DNA from: Schistosoma haematobium
Lineage: Eukaryota > Platyhelminthes > Trematoda > Strigeidida > Schistosomatidae
Direction: 5' to 3'
Assembly (NCBI RefSeq): GCF_000699445.3
Contig: NC_067196.1
Location: forward strand, 30,586,616-30,650,615
Length of the DNA: 64,000 nt
The first letter of the stretch is position 1. Each line of letters begins with the position of its first letter. The notes beneath the pieces were generated by a model that searched no databases, was not told where the DNA came from, and worked only from the letters and a program-made list of their open reading frames with translations. Below, in pieces: positions 23,490-35,944 of this stretch. Both the position numbers and the translations under genes were made by a program.

Positions 23490-24950
23490 GTAAGTTTTTA
23501 TTTGATTTTCTTGTAGTCACTAATCGTTATTACTAAGAATTTTAAACAAAAATCATTACTTCGATGCTCCAGAAGAACTTACTTCATAAAGAATTATCTC
23601 GATTAATGATTGAATCTAATTTTAGGGATGTACACAAAAGACTTGTGGCACCTTTTATATAATTAATACTTATTTACTGGTACTTAATATTATATGTGTA
23701 TATATGTCTAACAATATAATATTTTGTTACTACGTGTGGACAATAAAATATATTTATTATGACACATTTCAATGTTAGTGAGTTCTTCTTCAACTCTGAG
23801 AGTCCTACATTCTATCCGTTGATGAAGAAATTGAAACTAAAACAAAACAGATGTTCAATGCCTTTTGACTTTCAATGATTAGTCAGCTGACGTTAAATTT
23901 TATTGAAAATTACCCTTCAAATATTAGAAACCAATCTAGCTTACCCAACAAATAGGGTCAAGAATGAAGAAAAATCTACATAACTTTACATAACATTAAG
24001 ATGAAACAGTCATCAAACTTTTCTTCAAAAATATGTTTTTTTTAGAGTATTGACAAAAAATGTTTTTTTCTTTAGAAATAACCTATAACCTTTCAGTACT
24101 GAAATGATATGCATAATCTGGGTTAATATAAGTATCATAGGATTAGTAAAAGGTGTGAAATAACAAATTAACGAAATTTATCTTCTTTTATATTCAGTTG
24201 TTCAAGTGTCAAATTAAGAAAATGTTTTCTTTCCATATTGCTTTTAGGTTACAGTATGTATAGATAAACAGAAAAATTACTAGTTTACACACTACAGTAC
24301 TGATCGAATTTTACTGTCAATAATTTCCTGACTGAAAATTCAAACATGAGAATTGTTTTATTTAGTTTAAAGTAAAATATTCTGTAAATGATTATTTATT
24401 GAAACTATACAAATGAATTGATAACATGTAATAATGAAAAGTATGACTTGAGTTACCATTTGAAATCACTTACAATCGTACATGTACAAATATCTGTATG
24501 ATTCATAACTGATATCATTTTGGTTGTGTGTTTTTTTTAAAATGAAGATTTTGTTGAACTATACTACTGATGACTTCATTCCATTGATGATTTCAAATAA
24601 AGGATTTCAATTTATATTTTTATAAACATTTGAAGATTTTTAATTGATTGGATCTACTTTTCGGTTTAAGAAACAAATCTTTCATAGTTTTAATTCTTCA
24701 ATTTCTATAACGAGCAACTAACACTGTGTATTCCAAACATCAGTTAGTATAGGAATCATTTCAAATGATTTCACTCCTTGCATATCAAACTGATTGTAGT
24801 TGGTACACAAGTTATTAAAAAGGAATCTAATTCTCCTAAGAGTATTTCATACAGTTTTATTTAAGATGACAATGCACAATACGAAAAACTCCTGTTAGTT
24901 GGAATTCATTTATAATTGATTCAATGTATCTATCTCATGTGAAGAACGAT
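23490..24950. other. No gene recognised
   Basis: AT-rich; nothing assigned. Confidence 0.5.
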
Positions 24951-24962
24951 GAATTAGTAATT

Positions 24963-25463
24963 GCAATAGTTGAAATCATGAGTCAATTGAAGCTTGATCA
25001 CCATAGAAAACCTGGAAGCACTGGACGACCGTTTCGTCATAGTAGGGGAACTCAGGACCTATCAGTCTCGTGCGCAAACGCACAACCTCTAGACCAGTGA
25101 GCCGGCATTCAGCGCTCTTAATGTTTAACTTCAACCAATAGACGAAATTGAGCGACACATCCACCACTGTCTTCAGTGAGTTAACATCTCATAACAGAAC
25201 CGGTTGAACTCCACTGATCACTGCTTCACACTAGAACTCCAGGAAATACCTCTTGAAGCCAGTCACTTGTGAGTATATGCTGATTATTATCAGAAAGGTG
25301 TTTTGTGGGGACCTTAGTCGTTGGATGCGCACTGATGAGGAGTCACACATTAGGAAGAAACGACCTTCCAGTGCTTCCACCTTTTTCATGGTGGTCTAGC
25401 ATCAACTGACTAATGACCTCAACTCTCGACATTATTACGATCTCCATAAAGCCCCTTTCTGAT
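24963..25463. mobile_element. Composite hammerhead SINE
   Basis: A 501-bp unit with an exact 11-bp duplication AATTAGTAATT (24952-24962 and 25464-25474). It has an antisense arm, an antisense hammerhead with GAAA (about 25031) but a deletion through CTGA, an antisense tRNA-like A-box region (complement of CCGGCTCACTGGTCTAGAGG, about 25085-25106), a unique middle of about 180 bp containing 'ggttgaactccactgatcactgc', a sense hammerhead (about 25335-25382, GAAAC kept, stem II damaged) and a sense arm ending 'gcccctttctgat'. Same plan and length as 4155-4656. Confidence 0.85.
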
Positions 25464-25474
25464 AAATTAGTAAT

Positions 25475-27540
25475 TTATTTGTCTAGCAGTCACTATTCAT
25501 TACTACTTAAATTAAAAGATTGATAACTTTACTTAACATCTGTGACGAATTTATCGATGTTATAATTTAGTAATGAAGCTAAAATCGAGAATTTCAAAAG
25601 TCGTGTTCATGGATTCGCTGTCTAGTAATTCATGTTCACAAAATGGATACTTTAATAAGTCTGTTTAATTTTAAACTCCATTTAATCTAAGGTGAATTGT
25701 TATATGCATCAAAATTAGGTAGAATCGGTATCTTATTCAATTTATTCTATAGATATTTTAATAAACTATTTGTGAACAACTTTCTTTTTAAGTAAGTTCA
25801 ACTGGGCAATCAAAAAAGTGATAACTTAATAATACAGCTTAATCATATAATTCCCTTTGTAAAAAATTTAGTAACCTATTAATATCTTTGTGATAACTTT
25901 TTTGTTATTACCTTATTTTATTCAGTAATAGGATAATGAGTGAACATTAGTAAAGAGACATTTATTCTAGAATAAAACAGTTGTCTGATCTTTTTTTTTT
26001 ATTTTTTTAATGGTTAGTTTTTTTAGCTGATGACATTCTTTCACAAAAACTGTCTTTAGAACAAAATCACTGAAACATTTGCAAACTATAAGATACATCT
26101 AAATAGATCATAAAATCTATTCCTTGATTCATCATTATTCGTATTCTTTATGTATATTAAATTTTTAACGGTGTAAGATTAATTATAATGTCTTTTATGT
26201 TCTAGTTGGAATTCTATGAAAGAAATAGTTTATTCATAATCAGATCTCATGAAAGCTGTATATTGATCGACTATAACATTTGATACCGATCACAACAACA
26301 AAAAATTAGAAAACTGATTTTAATGACATTTTAGTAACTGAATAGAAAGAAATGTATTATAAAATGTTCGGGGATATTACTGATAACTAACTCAGTAAGT
26401 TATAATAAAGAATAATTAATTAAATGGTTTAAAATAATCTTACGCGGAACTGTCTAACCTTTTAAATAAGAAAAAAACTATGTATATATATAATATCATT
26501 TACCCGTTATGATGAACATACATTTATTATGAAATATTACTTTACTTGAAGTTTTTCCCGCATGTACACAAATCTCTTCGACAGTGAATGTCCAATTTAC
26601 ATAAAGTAATTTTATTCTAAATGACAATGTATATCTTTTAATGTTTAGTAAATGATATTCAAGTTATTTTAGTTATGTCATAGACAAGTGAGACAAACCA
26701 CCATATTAATGAACAAGTGTAAGTAAAACGTTTATTATGCGTCATGGTCAATGAATATTTTTGACTGATCTTTATCTATGGCAATTGTAATATGTTTAAT
26801 ACGCTTTAGAGTAATGCAATGTTGTTTATATTATACGTCTAGAAGTAAACGGCACTAAGATTACCCGGGTATTTGTAACATTTTTTCTTCTTTTACATGG
26901 TAGCAATTATAAACAACTTAATTAATTTCCTGTATGTTTTATAATGCTGATTCATCAAAATGATAAATCACGGATCATAACTATTGTTGTCCTAAGACCA
27001 AATGATCGTCCAAATAGTACCACAAATTATTATTGTTCAATGAGGCAATGAATCATCTTAATACTGACTTAAGTCAAAACTGAGGACTTTTGAAGTTTGA
27101 CCAAACCATTTACATATAGTTTCCAGAGGAAACCTAAAATTCCAGGAATCGATTGCACACAACATTGTGTTTGGTCATTTTCTTGCAGTCTTAAAGTGGG
27201 GATAAATAGCCATTTAGTCCTTGCTAACCCCTAATGATCTGGTTGATGTTCCATTGTGAATTTTGTTTAAATCTATTATTATAAAGTATCTCTGGAATAC
27301 TACTGACTGAACAAAGTGGATTGTTACTGAATTGATTCCATTTGATTTTTTGTAAAATTGTCTCACAGTTAAATGAGTCATAAAAATAAATGACTGATTC
27401 GAATTTTAATTTCTGTCATTAATAGAAATCACCTGAAATATCCAATTGTTGATATTAAGGACAGGATTTGAATTGATTAGCATAAATGTATCCACTGAGG
27501 ATGACATGGAAACATATTTTCCACAAGGTTTTATGAAGCA
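25475..27540. other. No gene recognised
   Basis: AT-rich sequence with homopolymers (for example 25990-26010); nothing assigned. Confidence 0.5.
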
Positions 27541-27544
27541 GATT

Positions 27545-27735
27545 GATATTGATTAGAGTGCATATTTCGTCTTGTTTGGGACTTGTCAAATGATTGCCTC
27601 TGGACCTACTTACTTAGTTGTTGACATAATGGGCGTTTGTATCAAAGTGTACTGAGTTCGTGTCCATATGTGTACGTTAGCACAATGAAGATAAATCCAC
27701 CTGAAGAATCCAAAAGTGGATAAAACGATTTTTTA
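27545..27735. repeat. Old Sm-alpha inverted pair
   Basis: The antisense half (27545-27605) keeps complemented TTTCGTCTTGTTTGGGACTTGTC, i.e. GACAAGTCCCAAACAAGACGAAA on the minus strand. The sense half (about 27640-27730) keeps the B-box-like GAGTTCGTGTCC, then CCACCTGAAGAATCCAAAAGTGG and ATAAAACG where the ribozyme should be. Both cores are ruined. The head-to-head order matches the other Sm-alpha pairs. Confidence 0.55.
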
Positions 27736-27739
27736 TTTT

Positions 27740-29975
27740 GATTGTTAGCCAAAACATAAACATTTTGCGAAATTTTAGCCACAGTTTTTACATTACATTC
27801 GAAGTACGGATGTAAAACTTATCAATATAGAAGGTCAACTAAAAAACCTGAGGTTGTTGACAAGGTAAGTTACATTTTATATTATATGTTTAAATCACAA
27901 ACATCGATCTATAAGGTTTACCGGACAGTGAAAAAATCGTAATATAATGGTCATTAGGATTATTTCTGGCAGTTTATTTCACAAAATGTAATAAAATGTA
28001 GTTTCACTCGTTTATGGATGAGCAAGAGTAATAACAGAGAACTCACTTTTTCTAAGATTTTGATATCATCAATTCGTTGCTTATCTACGATTTTCTAGTC
28101 CAAATTGTTTTACCTATTATCTCCAATAAGACAATATATTTATGTATATATTATCAGCGATTTGCACCTGATTATACAAAAGAAACATACTTCTCCTTTG
28201 ACATTCGTTATGACGTAACTCATTCCTTAAAAACAGGTTCCTTAACTTGGCTTCATGTTACAATGTATGTTATGATTAGGGATATAACATTAGCTGTCAT
28301 ATCAAATAGGTAGACTATTATTCGAATTTGTGACCCTGTATTTAATTAACTAATGTCTTTAAGACTAAACCACCTCTCTATTTAACTTATCCTTTGAAAA
28401 GCAACCACTTGGAATAAAACACATTGAACTTAATATCTCTAAAATAACACAGCTACGTAACTTCACGCTTATATGACTCCTAACTTAAAACTTCATTTCC
28501 ACTTTTTTTTTTAACTTAGTCACTAGATTTCCTTTGGTTGAAAACTTTTAGCTCAATTTCTTACAACATCACTAGCCTATAGTGTTATAAAATCTCAATC
28601 TAAGATAAAAATTATTGACTATTGACCTTTAGGTATTCTTCAATTTGCCCCCCGCCCCTGTATTTTTTATTATTATTATTATATTATATCTATGAAGTTT
28701 ACTGACTTTTGATGTTATTTATTTAATCAACAACAACAAAAAATGTTTTCCTAATTAATTAACTCTTATTTACGTTTTATTTAACTCGATATTAACTCGC
28801 AAGTGGCATAGGATTTCATTGAGTATTAAACACTAAAATAAATTACCTAAAATTGAATAATTTTCATTTTGACGTAATATTTTGATGATCCATTTTTGAT
28901 CATTATATTTCTAGATTCTGGTTATTATTGTTTGTCTGTTTGTTTAAGGTCACAAGTTATCTTAATCAGGTATCCACTAGACAAGAAACAAAATCATCAC
29001 TATTTCTTTTTGACAATAAATGATCTGTTAGCCAATTGATGCAAATATCATTATTATATAGATAGATAGATAGGTATACCATTCAGATTACCAATGTTTC
29101 CATTGAATCCAAATGAATAATGAACAGTGAAGTATTTACTTAAGGGTCAAAGATAATTATGTTTATTTATTTATTTTTTTCAGTTTAGCATTCATTACAT
29201 TTAAACAATTTTTGACTCATCATCATCATCATCATTATCATCAAATTGACTACAGTCTATTGAAGAGATATTACCAACTTTATACCATACTCACCAACGT
29301 TTAGCTTTATTTGTAACTTATAAAGAAAGAAACTATATAAATCTAATGTTATAAATAGTTTTATTCAGTGTTTACTATGAAGAAAAAAATGAGCATTTCA
29401 AACTGATAAATAGACAATTATTTTAATATAGACCACCATAATGTGAAAAGAATCAGCTTTTCTGAATGTTTGTTTGTTTGTTTTTTCTCAATTTTTACAG
29501 ACAGTATTTTGATCAACTAGGTGGGTTTAAATTTTCATTAGAAAAACTGATTACATTTTATGTATCGATATAAAGTACAAACACAACTATTTGTATTAGA
29601 TAAAGTAAGCTACATAATATTAGTCATCAATAATGAGTAACTTATATGTTTATGATACATTTAAAAAGTTTATTCACCATTAATCATATGTATATTTGTA
29701 TTTGTAAGTTGGATGAAAAATATGTTCCATTTCTTTGTTCATTATATTTATTTGATTATTAAAACATTCTAAAATCTAATCTCATTTGAAGTATAAAAAT
29801 CATGTTGTTTATTTAAACCATATTAGCTGAAAAAATCACATACATAGAATTATATAATTCATGTTTATATTTAAGATAATTCACAGTTAGAAATTATGTG
29901 AAAGTAGTCTATTTTATTCTTTTCTAAATTTAAATAAATGCAAACGTTCTTAGCCTTCAAAAGTTTTTGATGTTA
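27740..29975. other. No gene; short microsatellites
   Basis: AT-rich. Contains (TTA)n at about 28666-28688, (TAGA)n at about 29060-29075 and (CAT)n at about 29218-29244. The 78-codon plus frame at 28077-28313 has no recognised domain. Confidence 0.5.
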
Positions 29976-29985
29976 ATATTTATGT

Positions 29986-30091
29986 TAATAGTTTAGATCA
30001 TGAGTTAATTGAAACTAGACCACCATGGAAAACATAACTTCAATTGACTCATGATTACTATAATATCCGCACAAAAAAACCCTTCTGTTAT
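29986..30091. mobile_element. Minimal hammerhead SINE, arms only
   Basis: A 106-bp element with a 9-bp duplication TATTTATGT (29977-29985 and 30092-30100). It consists of an antisense arm (ATCATGAGTTAATTGAAACT to CCATGGAAAACATA) joined directly to a sense arm (ACTTCAATTGACTCATGAT) and the family tail ending AACCCTTCTGT. Ribozyme and tRNA-like promoter are absent. Confidence 0.7.
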
Positions 30092-30100
30092 TATTTATGT

Positions 30101-30987
30101 GCTAAAACTATGAGTTTTATCTAATGAAGTAATTTTATTTTGCATTAAATTACTTAAATTCTTTAGTGATCTATAAAAGTAAATTGTATATTTTAAAATG
30201 ATCATGGAAATTTATGAAAGGACTAGAGGTTGTACGATACAAAAATCATATTTATGACAGTGTAATAACTAAGTTTGACTTTTAAACATTTCTATTATTG
30301 TGAAACTTCACTGTAGTATTCACACTATACAACATTTGATTATGTTCTCGATTTCAAATAAATTCATTAAGATATTATGTATATTTAAAACGGTAAGTTA
30401 AAAATAACTTGAAAACTTTTACTAAATTATTTATATATATTGTTCAGAAGCAGAATCCAAAAGTCTGACTTCTTTCCCTTCACTATGATATAATTAGTTG
30501 TACTCATATCCGTATCAATGATAAATACTACTCATAATTATAATTTATATTCTGAAACACTAACTTCATATCCACTAAAATACTGAGTAAAGATATTTAG
30601 TGACGTGTTCAGTTAGTATGATACCTAATACTAATTTTAAAGGCTTGTTTTTTCCAGTTAATGATTATGAGGAGGCGATAAATATTGTATTTGACTCATA
30701 GTGTGAACACCAACATGAGTGAGAATTCGTTCATCTAATGTGCTCCAACTAGAAATAAACAAGCTGATTGGATTGTACTGTTAGCTAGTTCCCGAAATTT
30801 ATGTCAAGTGAATTTAAACAGGATTATCACATTCATTCAAGAGATATTAAGTTAACAAATATTGGTAAAACTGACTTGTGAATATAAAGAAAATCATATT
30901 ACGAATAATCGTAGTTTAATACAAATAAAAGTCCTTTTAGATGAATTTTAGCCATTTTACCGTTGATTATAAGAAATATTCCAACTT
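30101..30987. other. No feature recognised
   Basis: AT-rich spacer; nothing assigned. Confidence 0.5.
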
Positions 30988-30997
30988 AATTCAGAAT

Positions 30998-31231
30998 TGA
31001 TTGAAATTATGAACCGATCGATATTAGAATGATCACCATTGAAAACCTGGAAGCACTGGATGTCTATTTCGCCCTACTGTGGAACTCCTTAGCAGTGCAC
31101 ATCCACGATCGCGCTTGCAGAATTCGAACCCAGGGTCGTCCAGTGCTTCAAGGTTTTCAGTGGTGGTCTAACATCAATCAGTTCATGATCTCAATCAATA
31201 ACTTAATAGTCTCCACAACCCTATAATGATA
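30998..31231 (-). mobile_element. Hammerhead SINE, antisense copy
   Basis: A 234-bp element with an exact 10-bp duplication AATTCAGAAT (30988-30997 and 31232-31241). It has an antisense arm, an antisense hammerhead at about 31054-31100 (minus strand CTAAGGA instead of CTGAGGA, GAAA kept, cleavage triplet ATC), a partial antisense B box (complement of GAATTCGAACCC at about 31120) and a sense arm with the tail 'agtctccacaaccctataatga'. The CTGA-to-CTAA change should block activity. Confidence 0.8.
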
Positions 31232-31452
31232 AATTCAGAATATCGATATGCTATCCAGTAAAAAGATGGCTTTGAGAGGCTTTCAAACAATCTTCACTCT
31301 TTTCGTATATTATAAAAAAAAATACTAATGAACACTTGTAACAATGGTAAATATTTACATTAGGATTTACCAATAATACCTCACTGAGCACATTTGTTTT
31401 GAAATATAATTTTTTCTTCAGGAAAAGATATATGCAGTATATCGTTTACGAA

Positions 31453-31605
31453 AAGCCTGATAGGTCCTGGGTTCGAATCCCACGGGGTGCAGTGTCGTGT
31501 ATGCGCACTGCTGAGGAGTCCCATACTAAGACGAAACGACTGCTAAGTTCTTCCATGTTTCCCATGGTGGTCTAGCTTCAATTAACTCATGATTTCAATC
31601 AAAAA
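31453..31605 (+). mobile_element. Hammerhead SINE, 5'-truncated sense copy
   Basis: Starts inside the tRNA-like region at 'cctgataggtcctgggttcgaatccc' (B box GGTTCGAATCC near 31470-31480), then a sense hammerhead at about 31505-31552 with CTGAGGA (31511-31517) and GAAA (31533-31536) intact. Stem II has one mismatch (GTCC against AGAC), and the cleavage triplet has changed from GTC to GCT. The sense arm closes at 'actcatgatttcaatc'. Unlike most copies it has no antisense arm. Confidence 0.75.
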
Positions 31606-31624
31606 ATCCTTTTTTTGTTTAAAG

Positions 31625-32350
31625 TAATTAATGATGAATTCTCTAGACACACTGACCAATTCCTAGTTACTTTTTATTTCATTTAAATGGTTATAAGTTT
31701 TTAAAAAAATCTCTTATTTTTTTAAGATGTAAAGTGATATCTGTTCATTATTATGATAGAAACAAAATTGTTCACATTAATTAAAACACTACTGTCAACT
31801 GAACTTGGTCATGTTTCAGCTTATTTGATTGTATTATTATTACACAGTAAATTACTAAGAATATTGTATACTTATAGCAAGAAATGTGTTTAAGTAATCA
31901 CTATTGTTATAAAAATTTCAAACTTAATAATGAATTATTTGATTACATTCAGAAATAGGCATCTTTATTTTCCCATCAAATAAAATATCTTAATCAAGTC
32001 AACAACAAGAAGAAAATACAGTCATTATAAAACTGTGTAAACATTACCCCCCCCCTAAAATTGTCTGTCTCTACGAATACAATTTATCACTTTATTATCA
32101 GTGTGATAATTTAAATTGCAGTCATTTAAAACAAATCATATCAGAATTATTTTTTGACCTTTTACTTAAATCAAAACTCACTTAAGTAAATTAATAGAAG
32201 TATTTAACAAATGTATAGTTAGGATATTTTAATTTTACAGAAATGTACATTTCAAAAGTTTCGAAAATTTAACTGAATTTCATAATTATAGATTTATAGA
32301 TTTAAAAAATGTCAGATATTAAGATTTACTCCATTTCTTGGTTACAAAAT
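31625..32350. other. No feature recognised
   Basis: AT-rich spacer with a C-run at about 32048-32054. Confidence 0.5.
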
Positions 32351-32362
32351 CATCAATATAAC

Positions 32363-32778
32363 TGTTATGTTTGAAGCGATCACGATATCACCTAATCTGA
32401 GAACGGAACAAAGACTCTATTACCAAAAACCAATAAGCTAGCTATTCTGACTCAAACCAGCCCCGCTAACTAGAGTGAGAGGTCCAAGTTAGGAAAAAGG
32501 AAATATATTTGACAAGCATCTAGAAGCATGAGCAATAACAACAGGCACAAATCAAACGTATAAACACAGCATAAAATTGTCCTTGGAAAGTGTGACAAAA
32601 TAGTATACTGAAATATATAACAAACCAATCGCGTTTAAGATCCTACAAAGTGGGAAATACGACATGAATGTGAAAATGAGAGCTTTTGACACAAAAGCAA
32701 GGAACTCAAGTTTTTAAAATAAAATTACAAAAACAAGCTATTTACCAAGTGAGTTCTGGGGATCACACATCCCCAACA
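32363..32778 (+). mobile_element. Solo LTR (416 bp)
   Basis: Begins TGTT and ends AACA, the terminal inverted repeat of an LTR. It is flanked by near-identical 5-bp duplications ATAAC (32358-32362) and GTAAC (32779-32783). The first 200 bp match the fragment at 15495-15700. Contains the short frame at 32725-32910 only by chance. A solo LTR left by recombination between the two LTRs of a retrotransposon explains both the matching flanks and the lack of internal sequence. The family was not identified, and orientation follows the other copy. Confidence 0.65.
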
Positions 32779-32964
32779 GTAACTAATATACAAAATTATC
32801 AATTGACTAGCCAAAATACTATGATTACATAGAAAGTTTCTATTATTTCGTTTAATTAAATATCCGTTTTTTCTAATCAAACCATCATGTCGACAATGAA
32901 CTAATAACATTTCAACTTAGTTTTAGTTATTTTATTGATGAAATAATATCTAATACCATACATT

Positions 32965-33085
32965 GTTGTTTAGGACTGCAATTGATCAGTCTCTTATTGA
33001 TATATGTGCATATTGTGCAAATTGTCTTGATATTGTCTTAAGTCACAAGCATTATAAGCAAAGATGGATAGTGGCTAGCAATAAA
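32965..33085 (-). repeat. Sm-alpha 3' tail, antisense half of a pair
   Basis: The plus strand carries the complemented 3' end of Sm-alpha: TTTAGGACTGCAATTGATCAG, 'ctcttattgatatatg' and 'taagcaaagatggatagtggctagca'. It stops just before the hammerhead. The sense copy at 33135 ends in the complementary tail, so the two form a fold-back. Confidence 0.75.
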
Positions 33086-33134
33086 CAACACCAAGTGAAT
33101 CTAAACTTTACCCCATTGAACAAGCAAGTGGCTG

Positions 33135-33415
33135 TCAGGACTCAGTAGCTAAGTGGATAACACGATGGCGTTTGAAGCGAACGGTATTGGGTTCGAGTAG
33201 CAGTGTGAACATAAACACTGAAATGCAGGTACATCCAGCTGATGAGCCCAAATAGAACGAAACGCGTGTCCTGAATTCGACTACTATCTACTATCCATCT
33301 TTGCTTAAAAAGTTTGTGACTTAAGGCAATATCGAGGCATTCCTCACAGACTGATCAATTGCAGTCCTAAATAGCTATGGAAAGATACAAGTAAACAACA
33401 CCAAGTGAATTCTTA
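33135..33415 (+). mobile_element. Sm-alpha SINE-like repeat, sense copy
   Basis: Near-complete: A-box region 'cagtagctaagtggataacacg', B-box position GGTTCGAGTAG (33190-33200; the last two bases depart from consensus), hammerhead at 33233-33276, then 'gactactatctactatccatctttgctta' and the tail 'gactgatcaattgcagtcctaaatag' ending near 'aacaacaccaagtgaa'. Known in schistosomes as an abundant pol III SINE-like repeat that encodes a self-cleaving RNA. It sits 50 bp after an antisense tail. Confidence 0.85.
33233..33276 (+). ncRNA. Sm-alpha hammerhead, weakened stem II
   Basis: Helix I strand ATCCAG (33233-33238), CTGATGA (33239-33245), stem II region with one base deleted (GCCCAAATAGAAC), GAAA (33259-33262), CGCGTGTC with a GTC triplet, then CTGAAT pairing with ATCCAG at 5 of 6 positions. 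All invariant core bases are present, but stem II cannot form its usual four pairs. The same stem II variant occurs at 37565-37608. Confidence 0.75.
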
Positions 33416-33668
33416 CATTGTTTTATTCCAATAAGATAACACAGATATGTGAATATAAATTGACACATTATTTAATTATGCAGACATCATCGATTTTAAA
33501 AACAATAAAATCAAGAATTAACTAAAGAATTTTAAGATCTTTATATAGGATATCTAAAATTTACCGATGGTAAAATGATCGGTAATAAATGATGTTTTAC
33601 TATCAACAACTAACTTAATGTTATAGTTTCAACAATATTTAGCGTTGCATTCTGCTTCAAATGTCTAA

Positions 33669-33670
<2 letters not shown>

Positions 33671-33713
<43 letters not shown>
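33671..33713. repeat. (AT)n microsatellite
   Basis: An uninterrupted alternating AT tract of about 43 bp, 250 bp downstream of the Sm-alpha pair. Confidence 0.95.
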
Positions 33714-33716
<3 letters not shown>

Positions 33717-33719
33717 AGT

Positions 33720-35705
33720 ATAAGTTATACATATATAAAACTTAAAATTTATTTCGACCAATCAAAAAATAGATTTTGAAATGAGAATGCAGTTATCAAC
33801 CAACCAATGAATGATTAGAATAGACAAGAATTCAAGTGCAAACAATAATTAATTTAAATTAACTTGAATGTTTAGAAAAAGGTAACGCTCAGTTAAAACA
33901 CTATTTGCAACCCTACTTGGATACAGGCTTTTATTTACATACAATTGTTAGGCGACTTTATCTTTAAATACATAATCATTCCTTTAATGAATAAAAAAAT
34001 CATTACTACACACAAAGAAGAAAAATATATTAGTAACAATTATAAGTGAACAAATCCTTATAAAAAGATACATCTGTTGCATTATTTTTAATAAAATACT
34101 ATGAATAAACTGGTTTACTGAAACCTAATAAACTATCTTAAAATGTAACATGGACATCATAAAAAATTCGCCAAATTTCATTATGTCTTTCGGGAGAGTT
34201 TTCAATAGATCCAGGACTATTAAGTATTTCTTAGTACATATATTTTCGCATTTAAATTGATCACTCTTTAGATTACTGAAATCCTTTTGTTATTTGTTAA
34301 GGTAAGTGTTGCCAAGTGTTTAATTTTTTCTTGATATTAAAATATCTACTTACTTTCAACAAAATGTTGTTTCTATATAAAAGTTCTTCTTACTTAAGCC
34401 TGTTACCCCTTGTAGAATAGCATAGGTCGCTCATGGAGATTTCACATAGAGCGTTGTCCTGGGCGATTCTTTCCAGTGCTACTAACAGATGAATATTAAT
34501 TTGTGCATAAATATTTTAGGAATGTGACCATGTCTATCTTATTTTTTATAATAAACACTATTTTAAGAGAATGGTTCTAAAGAATATTTACAATTGTTTA
34601 AGGAGTTATTTTTGTTTTGCATAATAAATTAAAATTATTTAATTTAATTTAAAGGTAACCACTGATTGAACAGAAAAATTGAGTAAGTACTAATCGAAAA
34701 GGTACAAAAATGACAAATCTTCATAGTTTAAATGAACTTAATTTCATCGAGTAGGTTATCAACTAATAGTTTTGAGTGTTAACAAAGAATACATAAATGT
34801 CGTATAATTAAATATGAATGTGAGCTTGCTTTCACAACATCAAGTATCCTATGACTAACTAGTTTATAGGCGATGTAAGTTTGAATTTCTAACTTTTTTA
34901 TTGAAGATTGTTTAGTAAGGTGTATGATTTTGCAAACCGTTTAAGTTTTACGGTGGAAGAAAGAAGCATAATTGACAGGTAAGTAACACAGTTTAAGAAC
35001 ACAAACTGCCTTTCAAAGTCAAAGAGGGACTTCTTATGGTCTTGCTCTAATTTGCTTACTTACCACTCAAATATTTCCATTTTATAGAAGACACATGCTT
35101 GCTCCAGGAAATAAATGCCACATTAATAGAGTTTAACGGTAAATCCTTGAATATCTAAAAAAACTTAATGCATTAAAATTAGACCTAAAATTCTCTCTGT
35201 TAATAAAACCATACTATATTCTTATCGACTAATGTGAGATGAAATTAACCTTAAGAAATCCTTGTCAAATTCAAAACAGCCCTCATTTACTTTATAATCA
35301 CAATTGATTTATATTACACTCAAATGTATTCACTCTCTTAGATAGAAAAGTCTGTTGTATCATGATAAAAAGGGAATAAACTGACTTTACATTACTTTTA
35401 CACGTTTTATTATTATCATTTATTTGAATTCATCATTCATTCATTAATGTACAAAAATTAATTTCAACTTATTTAAAAAACTAATAATAAATAAGTTTTA
35501 AAGATACAAACATACATTTATGACATTTTTAAACATTAAATATAATTGATATTCATGGGAAACATTTATTTTTAAGTCATTAACATATGAGAATGTTACT
35601 ATCTAAAAGACAAATTCAAAAATGAATTTTTCTCTTTTGCTGTTGCCAATTAATGAATCATAAAGATGTGTTGTTTTACTTAAATGATTATTTTCTTTTA
35701 TTATA
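33720..35705. other. No gene recognised
   Basis: AT-rich unique-looking sequence with no coding signal or family repeat. Confidence 0.5.
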
Positions 35706-35711
35706 TATATA

Positions 35712-35935
35712 TATTATTAGTTGGGATCTTGAGTCAACAGAAGTTAGAGCACCATGACAAACTTGCAAGCAATGGACTGTCGTTTCGTCCTACTGTGGGA
35801 CTCCTCAGCAAAGCGCATCCACGATCCCGTCTCGCAAAATTCGAAACTAAGATCTATCCGTCTCCCACGCATGCTTCAATTGATTCATGATCTCAACTAG
35901 TAAAATTACTATAATATCCACAAAACCCCTTTATG
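35712..35935 (-). mobile_element. Hammerhead SINE with intact antisense core
   Basis: Antisense arm (TTAGTTGGGATCTTGAGTC), antisense hammerhead 35769-35816, remnant of the antisense tRNA-like part (AAAATTCGAAACTAAGATC), then a sense arm (CTTCAATTGATTCATGATCTC) and tail ending 'aaaacccctttatgata'. The left border merges with an AT tract, so the target duplication cannot be read. The 68-codon plus frame here is antisense SINE sequence, not a gene. Confidence 0.8.
35769..35816 (-). ncRNA. Hammerhead ribozyme, core intact
   Basis: On the minus strand: CTGAGGA, stem II GTCC / CACAGTA / GGAC, GAAA, CGACA and a GTC cleavage triplet followed by CATTGC. Every invariant core base and all four stem II pairs are present. 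Helix I (CTTTG against CATTG) is partly mismatched, and helix III (ACGACAGT) has lost its palindrome. Confidence 0.75.
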
Positions 35936-35944
35936 ATACATATA

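Noticed and set aside
31511..31552. Counting the 31.5-kb hammerhead as intact
   Set aside because: CTGAGGA and GAAA are present, but the cleavage triplet reads GCT and stem II has a mismatch.
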